NCBI RefSeq assembly: GCF_004136315.1
Contig: NZ_CP029562.1
Span: 1,798,001 to 1,862,000 of the forward strand
Direction: 5' to 3'
Length of the DNA: 64,000 bases
Origin: Mesorhizobium sp. Pch-S
GTDB lineage: Bacteria > Pseudomonadota > Alphaproteobacteria > Rhizobiales > Rhizobiaceae
Of this stretch, positions 55,629 to 63,001 are shown piece by piece. Both the position numbers and the translations under genes were made by a program. Position 1 is the first letter of the stretch; every line of letters begins with the position of its first letter. Under the pieces are notes generated by a model. It was not told the DNA's origin, did no database searches, and worked only from the letters and a program-made list of their open reading frames with translations.

Positions 55629-56525
55629 ATGCCCACCCTGCCAGCCTCTTCCCTGTTCGCCTTCGCCCGCAGACTTCTCGTTGCCCTTGTCACGGCGACC
55701 TTCGTGGCCGGCTGTACGGCCGCGACGCCGCCGGAGCAGGTGCTTTCCGTGCCAGCTCCGGCACAGAAATATGCGGCCATCGTCGTTGACGCCAGGACGG
55801 GCGCAACGGTGTTCGAAGTCAACTCGACCTCGGCGCGCTATCCGGCCTCGCTCACCAAGATGATGACGCTCTATCTTTTGTTCGAGGCACTGCAGAGCGG
55901 CCGCATCACCAAGGAAACCCAGATCCCGGTCTCGGCCAACGCGGCCTCGCAGCCGCCGACCAAGCTGCGCTTCCGCCCCGGCGAGACGATCGATGTCGAC
56001 TCCGCCATCCGTGCGCTGGTGGTGAAATCGGCGAATGACGTCGCCGTGGCGGTCGGCGAATATCTCGGCGGTTCGGAGGATGGTTTCGCTGCCGCGATGA
56101 CGGCCAAGGCGCGCCAGATCGGCATGCGTTCGACCACCTTCCGCAACGCATCGGGCCTGCCCGACGACGGCCAGCAGACGACGGCGCGTGACATGGCGGT
56201 GCTCGGGCTGGCGCTGAGAGCGCATTTCCCGCAGCACTACCACTACTTCTCGGAAGCCGATTTCATGTTCCGCGGCAAGCTGGTGCGCGGTCACAACGAC
56301 ATGCTGGGCCGCGTCTATGGCGTCGACGGCATCAAGACCGGCTACATCCGTGCCTCCGGTTTCAACATCGTCACCTCCTACGACGCCGACGGTAAACGCT
56401 TCGTGGTCGTGGTGATGGGCGCCGACACGGCCCGCCAGCGCAATGCCCATGCCGAGGCCCTGCTGCAACGGGCGCTGAACCCCACCGGCTCGACCACCCG
56501 CCTGCTCTACACGGCAGCGCAATAA
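55629..56525 (+). CDS. D-alanyl-D-alanine carboxypeptidase, lipoprotein type
   Basis: A 298-residue penicillin-binding protein of the DacF/PBP5 group. The serine nucleophile motif is SLTK (residues 74-77), the second motif is SAN (134-136), and the third is KTG (234-236). A lipobox ends the signal (VAGC, Cys29), so the mature enzyme is anchored by lipid rather than by the amphipathic C-terminal helix of classical PBP5; no such helix is seen and the protein ends soon after the catalytic domain. It trims the terminal D-Ala of peptidoglycan peptides. Confidence 0.92.
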   Translation: MPTLPASSLFAFARRLLVALVTATFVAGCTAATPPEQVLSVPAPAQKYAAIVVDARTGATVFEVNSTSARYPASLTKMMTLYLLFEALQSGRITKETQIPVSANAASQPPTKLRFRPGETIDVDSAIRALVVKSANDVAVAVGEYLGGSEDGFAAAMTAKARQIGMRSTTFRNASGLPDDGQQTTARDMAVLGLALRAHFPQHYHYFSEADFMFRGKLVRGHNDMLGRVYGVDGIKTGYIRASGFNIVTSYDADGKRFVVVVMGADTARQRNAHAEALLQRALNPTGSTTRLLYTAAQ

Positions 56526-56563
56526 CCGCAAGACCACGCTCCGGAGGTCGCAGCTCCTGACGA

Positions 56564-57403
56564 CTAAATGAAAAACCGCCGCAGCTCGCTGGCGACCAAC
56601 CCCGGCTTGCCGACATTGTCGGCGGCGATGTGGCCGACGCCCCTGATCTCGACCCGCCCTGCCTGCGGCAACTCCTGCTGCAGCGCGTCGAGCGCCATCG
56701 GCAGGTAGGGGTTGGACCGGTCACCGCCGATGAGCAGGACCGGGATGCGGATGGCAGCGAAGCTCCGCACATGGCCGGCCGTGGCGGCGATCAATTGCGC
56801 ATCGTAGCGGAAGGTGGGCACCAGTTCGCGGATGGCCGCGGCCTCTTCGTCCCGGCCGCGCAGCGCCATACCCATGATCGCGGTGAGCAGCGGCCGGGGC
56901 AGCCCGGTGAACCAGTCGCGCCGGTCGCTGGTCCCTTTCATGATCGTGCTCATGGCGGCCGCCAGATTGCCGGCGGCAAGCTCGCGCTCGTAGCGCGGCA
57001 CGAAGTCCAGCGGCGATGGCGTGCCGACGGGCACCGGCGGCTCGTACAGCGCCATTCTGCCCAGCAGCGGCGGCCGGCGCAGCGCCGTCCACAGCGTGGC
57101 AATGGCGCCGGAGCTCAGGGCGAACACGTCACGCGCGCCTGTCTGCGCCAGCACCGCCGACAGATCATCCACTTCGGTGTCGATGCCATAGTCCGGTCCC
57201 GCCGGCCCGCTGAGGCCACGCCCGCGCCGGTCAGGCAGATGCAGCGTGAAACGATCGGCCAGCAGTTCCGCCAACTGGGTGAAGTTGCGGCTGCTCTGCA
57301 TGCCGCCTGCCAGCAGCACGAGGCTCGGACCGGCGCCGACCTGCCGGTAGCCAATGATCGTGCCATCCCGCGAGACGGCATGATCGACGGTCCATTCGGT
57401 CAT
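56564..57403 (-). CDS. Alpha/beta hydrolase
   Basis: A 279-residue alpha/beta hydrolase fold protein. The nucleophile elbow reads ALSSGA, so the first Gly of G-x-S-x-G is Ala, a tolerated variant. The acid is in LLIGGDRSNPYLP and the histidine in GVGHIAADN near the end. LHLPDRRGRGLS is the usual oxyanion-side segment. There is no signal peptide. The substrate is unknown; many such proteins are esterases or haloperoxidase-like. It is a single gene, convergent with the carboxypeptidase. Confidence 0.88.
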   Translation of the reverse strand: MTEWTVDHAVSRDGTIIGYRQVGAGPSLVLLAGGMQSSRNFTQLAELLADRFTLHLPDRRGRGLSGPAGPDYGIDTEVDDLSAVLAQTGARDVFALSSGAIATLWTALRRPPLLGRMALYEPPVPVGTPSPLDFVPRYERELAAGNLAAAMSTIMKGTSDRRDWFTGLPRPLLTAIMGMALRGRDEEAAAIRELVPTFRYDAQLIAATAGHVRSFAAIRIPVLLIGGDRSNPYLPMALDALQQELPQAGRVEIRGVGHIAADNVGKPGLVASELRRFFI

Positions 57404-57549
57404 GGCGTTTCTCCGAACCCGCCGCCGATCCTATCGAGGCGCAGGTGCTGGACGCAGGACTTGCATGGTGAAGTTCGTGCAACCACAGCACTGAACTGGT
57501 TTCATCGTTATTCGAGCGCTATCACACATCAGGCACCGGGGAACATACT

Positions 57550-57599
57550 CCCCTACTGCCCTATTCCCTTACTGCCCCTTTTCCCTTACTGCCCCTTTC
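57550..57599. repeat. Three tandem 16-17-base C-rich units
   Basis: Units begin at 57550, 57566 and 57583; the consensus is CCCTTACTGCCCCTTTT and the first unit has diverged. The block lies directly upstream of the aldolase-fragment duplication and marks the edge of the mosaic region. Confidence 0.75.
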
Positions 57600-57609
57600 G
57601 CGGGATACC

Positions 57610-57733
57610 CTACCGCCGGTGCGCGTTGCCGCCTTTGCTTTCCTCGTTGGGCGCGAGACCGTCGCTCATGCGGCGCATCTGCTCGATGACGCGCTCCATC
57701 TGTCCTCAGGCAGGATCGGCGGCTCGCCGAGCG
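57610..57733 (-). pseudogene. Truncated duplicate of the 3' end of the class II aldolase gene
   Basis: About 124 bases match the 3' terminal 125 bases of the aldolase gene at 62206-62330, in the same orientation, with about six substitutions and one deleted base. The stop codon is conserved (TAG), and the deletion shifts the frame. Only about 40 C-terminal codons remain, without the active site, so this is a pseudogene fragment. Confidence 0.88.
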
Positions 57734-57743
57734 CTTCTGGCTT

Positions 57744-57824
57744 GGCACCCCAGTGCCTGGTCCTGGCAAGGGCCTGCTCAATTGGGTTGAGACCAGGGGA
57801 GCAGGGCGGCAAATACCTAGAGCC
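57744..57824 (-). mobile_element. IS630-family transposase C-terminal remnant
   Basis: On the minus strand the translation includes YLPPCSPGLNPIEQALAR, which is the conserved L-P-P-x-S-P-x-x-N-P-I-E-x-x-(F/W) segment around the last catalytic acid of IS630/Tc1-type transposases. The rest of the transposase is absent; the fragment abuts the truncated aldolase duplicate on one side and the regulator gene on the other. Confidence 0.72.
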
Positions 57825-57834
57825 TGGCGGCGGC

Positions 57835-58803
57835 TCAGCCTTCTTTCGACAGCAAGGTCGCAAGTTGCGCCCGCGAGGCAATGCCGAGCTTGGTGTAGAT
57901 GGCCTGTGTCTGGTTTCGGATGGTTGCCGGCGCCGAACCGAGGGCAGCAGCCGCCTGCTTGTAGGTTGCCCCAGCCGCAAGCGCCCGGGCCACCTGTGCC
58001 TCGCGCGGCGACAGCCGGTCAGATTTTGCCGTCTCCCTGAGACGCAATGCGACGAGATGCGAATTCTCGAGGGTGACCCGCGAGGACGACAATACGACGC
58101 CTCGCCCCTTGATGTAGAACGTACCGGGCTCACGGACATAGCGCAGCAGCGATTTCGGCAATTGTTCGCCGCGCCAACCCGGCCAGACGCCACGCAGAAA
58201 TGCCTGCGATTCGCTGTTTGCGATATGCAAGCCGCCCTCTGCGTCGACAATCAGCATCTGTTCACCCAGCGTCCCGCAAGCATGACGTGTCGACACTTCC
58301 ATTGCCAGCGAGATATGGTCGACCGCACATTGCAAAAGATCGAGCTCATCCGGCTGCCAGTCGCGGCTGCGCGCGTCGCCGCGATAGATCGAGACGAAAA
58401 AAGCGGTTCGACTGCGCCGGTTGTGGTGCATGGCGCTGGCCCATTTGCGCAGATGATAGCGCTCGCACAGGGCGATCATGCCATCGGTCTGCGCAGGCTG
58501 GGTCCGATCATAGGTGCCGATCAGCGTCCGTTTCTCCCGAAACGCCCGCGCCACCAGATCCTGGCTCTCGATTGTCGACCAGAATTTGGCAAACCCACCC
58601 GGCAGATTGACCGTCGCCGAGGCCGGCACGACGGTTCGGCCCGGCTCGAAACGTGACCAGCCGTACCAGGCGCTTTCGAAGCCCAGCACCGGTTTCAGCT
58701 TCTGCACCCCGAAGGCCGCAATCGCCTGAATATCCCGTTCACCGGCCAGCTTCTGGAGATCGGCGGCAAAGAGCGAAAATGCCTTGAGCTTCGAAATCAC
58801 CAC
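57835..58803 (-). CDS. LuxR-family transcriptional regulator
   Basis: A 322-residue protein. The C-terminal 65 residues are a LuxR helix-turn-helix (DRLSPREAQVARALAAGATYKQAA, then ATIRNQTQAIYTKLGI). The N-terminal 250 residues are a sensor region with SAWYGWSRF, GTYDRTQ and an internal PAS-like segment (LIVDAEGGLHIANSE), but I do not see the residues typical of acyl-homoserine-lactone binding. It is divergent from the deacetylase-like operon and is its likely regulator. Confidence 0.88.
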   Translation of the reverse strand: MVISKLKAFSLFAADLQKLAGERDIQAIAAFGVQKLKPVLGFESAWYGWSRFEPGRTVVPASATVNLPGGFAKFWSTIESQDLVARAFREKRTLIGTYDRTQPAQTDGMIALCERYHLRKWASAMHHNRRSRTAFFVSIYRGDARSRDWQPDELDLLQCAVDHISLAMEVSTRHACGTLGEQMLIVDAEGGLHIANSESQAFLRGVWPGWRGEQLPKSLLRYVREPGTFYIKGRGVVLSSSRVTLENSHLVALRLRETAKSDRLSPREAQVARALAAGATYKQAAAALGSAPATIRNQTQAIYTKLGIASRAQLATLLSKEG

Positions 58804-58843
58804 AAGTCCCGTCAGTTGTACTGGCGCAGTAGGTGTCTTGGGC

Positions 58844-58883
58844 AGTGTTGATCACACTACCGACGGCTTGCCGCAACGGCAAG
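58844..58883. promoter_or_regulatory. Inverted repeats between the LuxR gene and the hydrolase operon
   Basis: Two perfect inverted repeats lie in the divergent promoter region: AGTGT-N5-ACACT (58844-58858) and CTTGCCG-N3-CGGCAAG (58867-58883). The first has the spacing expected of a dimeric regulator site; either could serve the LuxR-type protein. Confidence 0.5.
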
Positions 58884-58998
58884 GCGCATGGCCGAGCACA
58901 GGCTGTTTGCCATTCTTCACCGATTCCGTAGTTCATTTGCACCATTCGCAAGTTCGCCGAACCGGCTAACGTTTCTCCATCGCCGCAGGAGGATCGTA

Positions 58999-60096
58999 AT
59001 GACGACAGGTTGGTTGTGGCATGAGCGCTTTGGCTGGCACGATACGGGCACAGCGGCGGGATTTCTGAAAGGCGAATTTCTGCAGCCGATGCAGCATGTT
59101 GAATCGCCGGAATCCAAGGCAAGATTTGCATCTCTCATCGAAGTTTCCGAATTGGCCAAATCGTTGCGCCGTCTCGACTGCGTGGCAGCCGAGGAAGAAG
59201 ACATCCTGCGCGTCCACACACCCGACCATCTCACGAAGATGAAGCTGCTGGGTGACGATGCCCGCGGCGGCGATATGGGTGACAATGTCTCGCCCTTCGG
59301 CCTGGGCGGCTATAAACTTGCCCTGCTGGCTGCCGGCGGCACCATCTCGGCCACCCGGGCTGTTGTCTCAGGCGATGTAAACAATGCCTATGCGCTTGTG
59401 CGTCCGCCGGGACACCATGCGCGTCCGGAAAAAGGCATGGGTTTTTGCATGTTTGCCAATGTCGCCGTGGCCATCGCCCACGCCCGGGCAAAGCTTGGCG
59501 TCGAACGCTTTGCCGTCGTGGATTGGGATGTGCACCATGGCAACGGTACCGAAGCCTGCTTCGAATCCGACCCCGATGTGTTGACGATCTCCCTGCATCA
59601 GGACGGCAATTTTCCGCCGGACACCGGCAAGGTCACCGATCGCGGCGTCGGTAAGGGTGCCGGTTCGGCCATCAATCTGCCACTGCCGGCGGGGTCAGGC
59701 GAAGGCGCATATCTCTATGCGTTCGACCGGGTCGTCCTGCCGGCGCTGCAGCGTTTCAGACCGGAGCTGATCCTGGTCGCCAGCGGGTTCGACGCAAGCA
59801 ATGCCGACCCGCTGGGGCGCATGATGCTGACCTCGCGCGCCTATATCGAAATGACGCGCAGGCTGATGGAGGCGGCCGAGACGCTGTGTGGTGGCCGGCT
59901 GGTGATGAGCCATGAGGGCGGCTACTCACCCTTCTACGTGCCATTCTGCGGACTGGCGGTGGTGGAAACGCTGAGCGGCGTGCGCACCGGCGTCGAGGAC
60001 CCCTATTTGCCGTTCTGGCAGGATCTGCCGGGGCAGAAATTACAGCAGAACCAGAAAATACTGGTCGACGACGTGGCGAAGGCCTGTGGCCTTTAG
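58999..60096 (+). CDS. Histone-deacetylase-family hydrolase (class II, acetylpolyamine-amidohydrolase-like)
   Basis: A 365-residue zinc hydrolase with start at 58999 behind AGGAGG. Motifs are RPPGHHARPEKGMGFCMFAN (the His pair of the charge relay), DWDVHHGNG with two zinc ligands, ISLHQDGNFPP and ASGFDASNADPLG with the third ligand. Bacterial members deacetylate acetylated polyamines or other N-acetyl amides. It is followed closely by a small membrane protein and a sodium symporter, which probably import its substrate. Confidence 0.92.
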   Translation: MTTGWLWHERFGWHDTGTAAGFLKGEFLQPMQHVESPESKARFASLIEVSELAKSLRRLDCVAAEEEDILRVHTPDHLTKMKLLGDDARGGDMGDNVSPFGLGGYKLALLAAGGTISATRAVVSGDVNNAYALVRPPGHHARPEKGMGFCMFANVAVAIAHARAKLGVERFAVVDWDVHHGNGTEACFESDPDVLTISLHQDGNFPPDTGKVTDRGVGKGAGSAINLPLPAGSGEGAYLYAFDRVVLPALQRFRPELILVASGFDASNADPLGRMMLTSRAYIEMTRRLMEAAETLCGGRLVMSHEGGYSPFYVPFCGLAVVETLSGVRTGVEDPYLPFWQDLPGQKLQQNQKILVDDVAKACGL

Positions 60097-60149
60097 CGGA
60101 TGATGGCCGGCGCGGAGAACCGCCGTCCGAAAACAGGGGAACAGGGACA

Positions 60150-60350
60150 ATGCGAACCACCCACGAACGCGCCCCGCACGGGCGGGCGGTACTGATCTTC
60201 AACCTGGTGTTGATGCTCTTTCCGCCGATCCATCTCTATTTCGCAAGCGGTAGCATCGACATGGCGCTGCTCTTCTTTCTGGGCAGCGGTGCGATGCTCG
60301 TCCTGACCATGCTGCATCTGCAGTCGAAGATGCAGGCATCGGAGGAGTAG
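60150..60350 (+). CDS. Small two-pass membrane protein next to the symporter
   Basis: A 66-residue protein with two hydrophobic segments (about residues 13-31 and 37-56) and a charged C-terminus. Its start follows a GGGACA purine stretch, and it ends five bases before the symporter gene. The position and topology match the small accessory subunits that pair with many solute:sodium symporters (the YhdT/DUF485/DUF3311 groups), but I cannot assign it to one of them. Confidence 0.72.
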   Translation: MRTTHERAPHGRAVLIFNLVLMLFPPIHLYFASGSIDMALLFFLGSGAMLVLTMLHLQSKMQASEE

Positions 60351-60355
60351 CGGCG

Positions 60356-61867
60356 ATGAACATGCTGATCGGCTATGGAATGCTGGCCGCATTTTTCGCA
60401 ATTGTCGTCTTCGTTCTGGAACGCAACCAGCGCGAAAGCAAAAACTTCACCGACTATGCCGTGGCCGGCCGATCCTTCGGATCCTGGTTCCAGACCATGG
60501 CCTTCCTCAACACCTGGTTGCCTGGCACCATCTTCATCGCGTTCGCCGGCCTTGCCGCCTCGGCCGGCGTCATCGGCTATTATGTCATCTCCTATTCGCT
60601 GCTGGCCGTGCTGTTCATGTTTTTCATGGCGCAGAAAGTGTTCGACTGGGGCCGCTCGTTCAATCTGCGCACACAGGCTGATTTTGTCGGCATGCGCTAC
60701 AATTCCACCAATGTCCGCAAAGTCGCCGCGGTCATCGGCGTCATCTCGGCGTTTCCATGGCTGGTGCTCGGCTTTCAGTCGCTCGGCCTGGTGTTTTCCT
60801 ATCTGTCCTTCGGGGTCGTCTCACCCACCGTCGCGGTTTTCATCGGCATTGTGGTGCTGGGAATCCGTCAGATCTGGACTGTTCGCATGGGCATGCACGG
60901 CATCGTCATTTCGGACATGGTGCAAGGCATCTTTGCCTATGGCGTCGGCGGCCTTGTCGCCATAGGCCTGATCGTCTGGCTTCTGGTGCAGGGCCATGGC
61001 TTCGACAGCCTTCCGCCAAGCTTTGCAACGCTTCCCGGTGTCGGCAGCGATCTTGGGCCGCTCTATTATTTCTCGATCGTCGCAACCGGCGCGCTTGGTT
61101 CCTGGTGCTGGCCGGACATCTTCGTGCGGCTGTTCACTGCCCGTAGCGCCCAAGCGGTGCGCAACTCATCGGTGAAGGCCGCGCCATTGATGTTTCTCTT
61201 TCTGGCGATATTGCTGACCATGAGCCTTCTGGCCTCGCAATTGCCTGAGGTCGCGGCGGCACCCGACAATGTCTGGTTTCTCACAGCCGCCCATGGCGGA
61301 CCGTTCGTCCTCGCATTGGCAGGCATTGCGGTCTTTGCAGCCACCGTCGGCAATGTGAACGCCATCACCGCCGCAATCGGCACCCACACCGCCCAGGACA
61401 TTCTCCACATCGGCGCCGACGAGGCGACGACCACGCGCGCCGCCCGCGCCACCATCGTCGTCGTCACCGTTCTTGCAATCATCGGCGCGGTCCTCACGGT
61501 CAATGTCACCTCCGGTCTACTGACGCTGGCGCTCGCCTCGTATCAGGGCATCGTCCAGCTGGCGCCGGCGCTCTATCTCGGCATCTTCTGGAAACGCGGC
61601 AATGCGTCGGCCGCCGTTGCCGGTATGCTGGTCGGCTTCGCCACGGCGGTGGTGCTGCAATATCTCTATCCGGTGTCAATCCCGGCGCTTGGCGGCATCA
61701 CCTCCGGCATCGTCGGGCTGATCGTCAACACCACGATCTATGTCGTGTTGTCCTATGCGATTCCGCACAGGCGCTCCGAAAGCGAACGCATCGAGGCGTT
61801 GTTCAGCGACATTCAAGATGGGCCGGCCGACGCTGCGGGCCGCACCCTATCAACTCGGACGGTGTAG
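60356..61867 (+). CDS. Solute:sodium symporter (SSS family)
   Basis: A 503-residue polytopic protein with about 13 membrane segments, typical for SSS transporters. Recognisable segments include FTDYAVAGRSFGSWFQTMAFLNTWLPG at the start, NLRTQADFVGMRYNS, GALGSWCWPDIFVRLFTARSAQAVR and the substrate-side ASYQGIVQLAPALYLGIFWKRGNA. The family includes pantothenate, proline and organic-acid importers. Gene order with the acetyl-amide hydrolase suggests uptake of that enzyme's substrate. Confidence 0.92.
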   Translation: MNMLIGYGMLAAFFAIVVFVLERNQRESKNFTDYAVAGRSFGSWFQTMAFLNTWLPGTIFIAFAGLAASAGVIGYYVISYSLLAVLFMFFMAQKVFDWGRSFNLRTQADFVGMRYNSTNVRKVAAVIGVISAFPWLVLGFQSLGLVFSYLSFGVVSPTVAVFIGIVVLGIRQIWTVRMGMHGIVISDMVQGIFAYGVGGLVAIGLIVWLLVQGHGFDSLPPSFATLPGVGSDLGPLYYFSIVATGALGSWCWPDIFVRLFTARSAQAVRNSSVKAAPLMFLFLAILLTMSLLASQLPEVAAAPDNVWFLTAAHGGPFVLALAGIAVFAATVGNVNAITAAIGTHTAQDILHIGADEATTTRAARATIVVVTVLAIIGAVLTVNVTSGLLTLALASYQGIVQLAPALYLGIFWKRGNASAAVAGMLVGFATAVVLQYLYPVSIPALGGITSGIVGLIVNTTIYVVLSYAIPHRRSESERIEALFSDIQDGPADAAGRTLSTRTV

Positions 61868-62100
61868 AAAAACGGTGCTTTGCGGCATGGGTGAAATCGC
61901 GATCTTGCGAGGCTTCAGCTCTTCCTGAACATTCGCTTCAACTGGCCGTCAGATTGCCGCTGAAGTTCCTCGATCGTGTGACTTGCGACGCCAGAGGGTG
62001 GCGGCTCTGGCGCCGTGACTATGCCGAGCAGACGCCGCCAAACTCCGCCAGAGCCTTTTGGACCGCGACATTTGGATCGAGTGCATATGCCAATCCACCT
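61868..62100. other. Intergenic region without a supported gene
   Basis: About 230 bases between the symporter gene and the palindromic element. A 67-codon minus-strand frame is open here, but it has no family features and runs into the repeat. A short G+C-rich inverted segment is the only feature seen. Confidence 0.4.
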
Positions 62101-62202
62101 GGAGCATTTTGTAGCCAAGTGGAATCACTTGGCGTTACAAAAATGCGACGAAAACAAAAACTTGGAGCGTTTCCGCGTTTCCGTGAAAAACGGAACCGCT
62201 CT
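62101..62202 (+). repeat. Palindromic element, copy R3 (full length)
   Basis: It begins GGAGCATTTTGTAGCC. A first hairpin has arms TTTTGTA plus CCAAGTG pairing to CACTTGG plus TTACAAAA (62107-62142). The core TGCGACGAAAACAAAAACTT follows, then a second hairpin (GAGCGTTTCCG against CGGAACCGCTC, 62165-62201). The arms differ from copy R2 while pairing is kept. It ends three bases before the aldolase stop codon. Confidence 0.82.
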
Positions 62203-62205
62203 GGT

Positions 62206-62898
62206 CTAGCGCCGGTGCGCGTTGCCGCCTTTGCTTTCCTCGTTGGGCGCGAGGCCGTAGCTCATGCGGCGCATCTGCTCGATGACACGCTCCATCTCGT
62301 CCTCGGGCAGGATCGGCGGTTCGCCGAGCGTCAGCGCCTGGACATACATGTGCGACAGCGTCTCCACCTCGATCGCCAGCCACAGTGCTGCTTCGAGCGT
62401 GGTGCCCAGCGAAATCTGGCCGTGCTGGCCGAGCAGGCAGGCGAGCCGGCCTTCCAGCGCAACCAAGGCATGATCGGACAGCGCCTGCGTGCCGAAGGTG
62501 GCGTATTTCGCGCAGCGTATGGTCGAGCCGCCGGCGACACCGGTCATGTAATGGAAGGCCGGGATCGTCTTGTGGTGGCAGGCTAGCGTGGTGGCATGCA
62601 CCGAATGGCAGTGCAGCACGACATTGACGTCCTGGCGGTTGGTGAGGATGTCGCGGTGGAAGCGCCATTCCGATGACGGCATGCGGCCGGCATAGCTGCC
62701 GTCGAAATCCATCGACACGATATCGTCGGCCTCCATGATTTCGTAAGGCATGCCCGATGGGGTGACCAGGAAGCCGTTGCCCGAGCGCACCGAGAGATTT
62801 CCGGCGGTGCCCTGGTTTATGCCGCTGGAGTTCATGCGCCGGCAGATCGAGACCATCTCCTCGCGCAGGGCCCTGTCGCTGCTGGTTGCTTCACTCAT
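62206..62898 (-). CDS. Class II aldolase/adducin-family protein
   Basis: A 230-residue zinc aldolase, starting at 62898. Phosphate-binding GNLSVRSGNGFLVTPSGMPYE, the catalytic Glu in SSEWRFHRDI, the zinc His pair in LHCHSVHATTLAC and a later LGQHGQIS are all present, matching L-fuculose/L-rhamnulose phosphate aldolases and their relatives. It lies 103 bases downstream of the L-rhamnose isomerase gene on the same strand, so a role in breakdown of rhamnose or a related deoxysugar is plausible. Confidence 0.87.
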   Translation of the reverse strand: MSEATSSDRALREEMVSICRRMNSSGINQGTAGNLSVRSGNGFLVTPSGMPYEIMEADDIVSMDFDGSYAGRMPSSEWRFHRDILTNRQDVNVVLHCHSVHATTLACHHKTIPAFHYMTGVAGGSTIRCAKYATFGTQALSDHALVALEGRLACLLGQHGQISLGTTLEAALWLAIEVETLSHMYVQALTLGEPPILPEDEMERVIEQMRRMSYGLAPNEESKGGNAHRR

Positions 62899-63001
62899 TG
62901 TCCACTCCACATGAAAAGCTGCTGCACCGGCACCCGGCGGCCTGGCCAGGATTGAGCACCGGTCGAAAGGCGATGCACTCGGGCATGGCGACCGCTCCGG
63001 C

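Noticed and set aside
61915..62118. 67-codon minus-strand frame upstream of the aldolase
   Set aside because: It overlaps the palindromic element and shows no protein family features.
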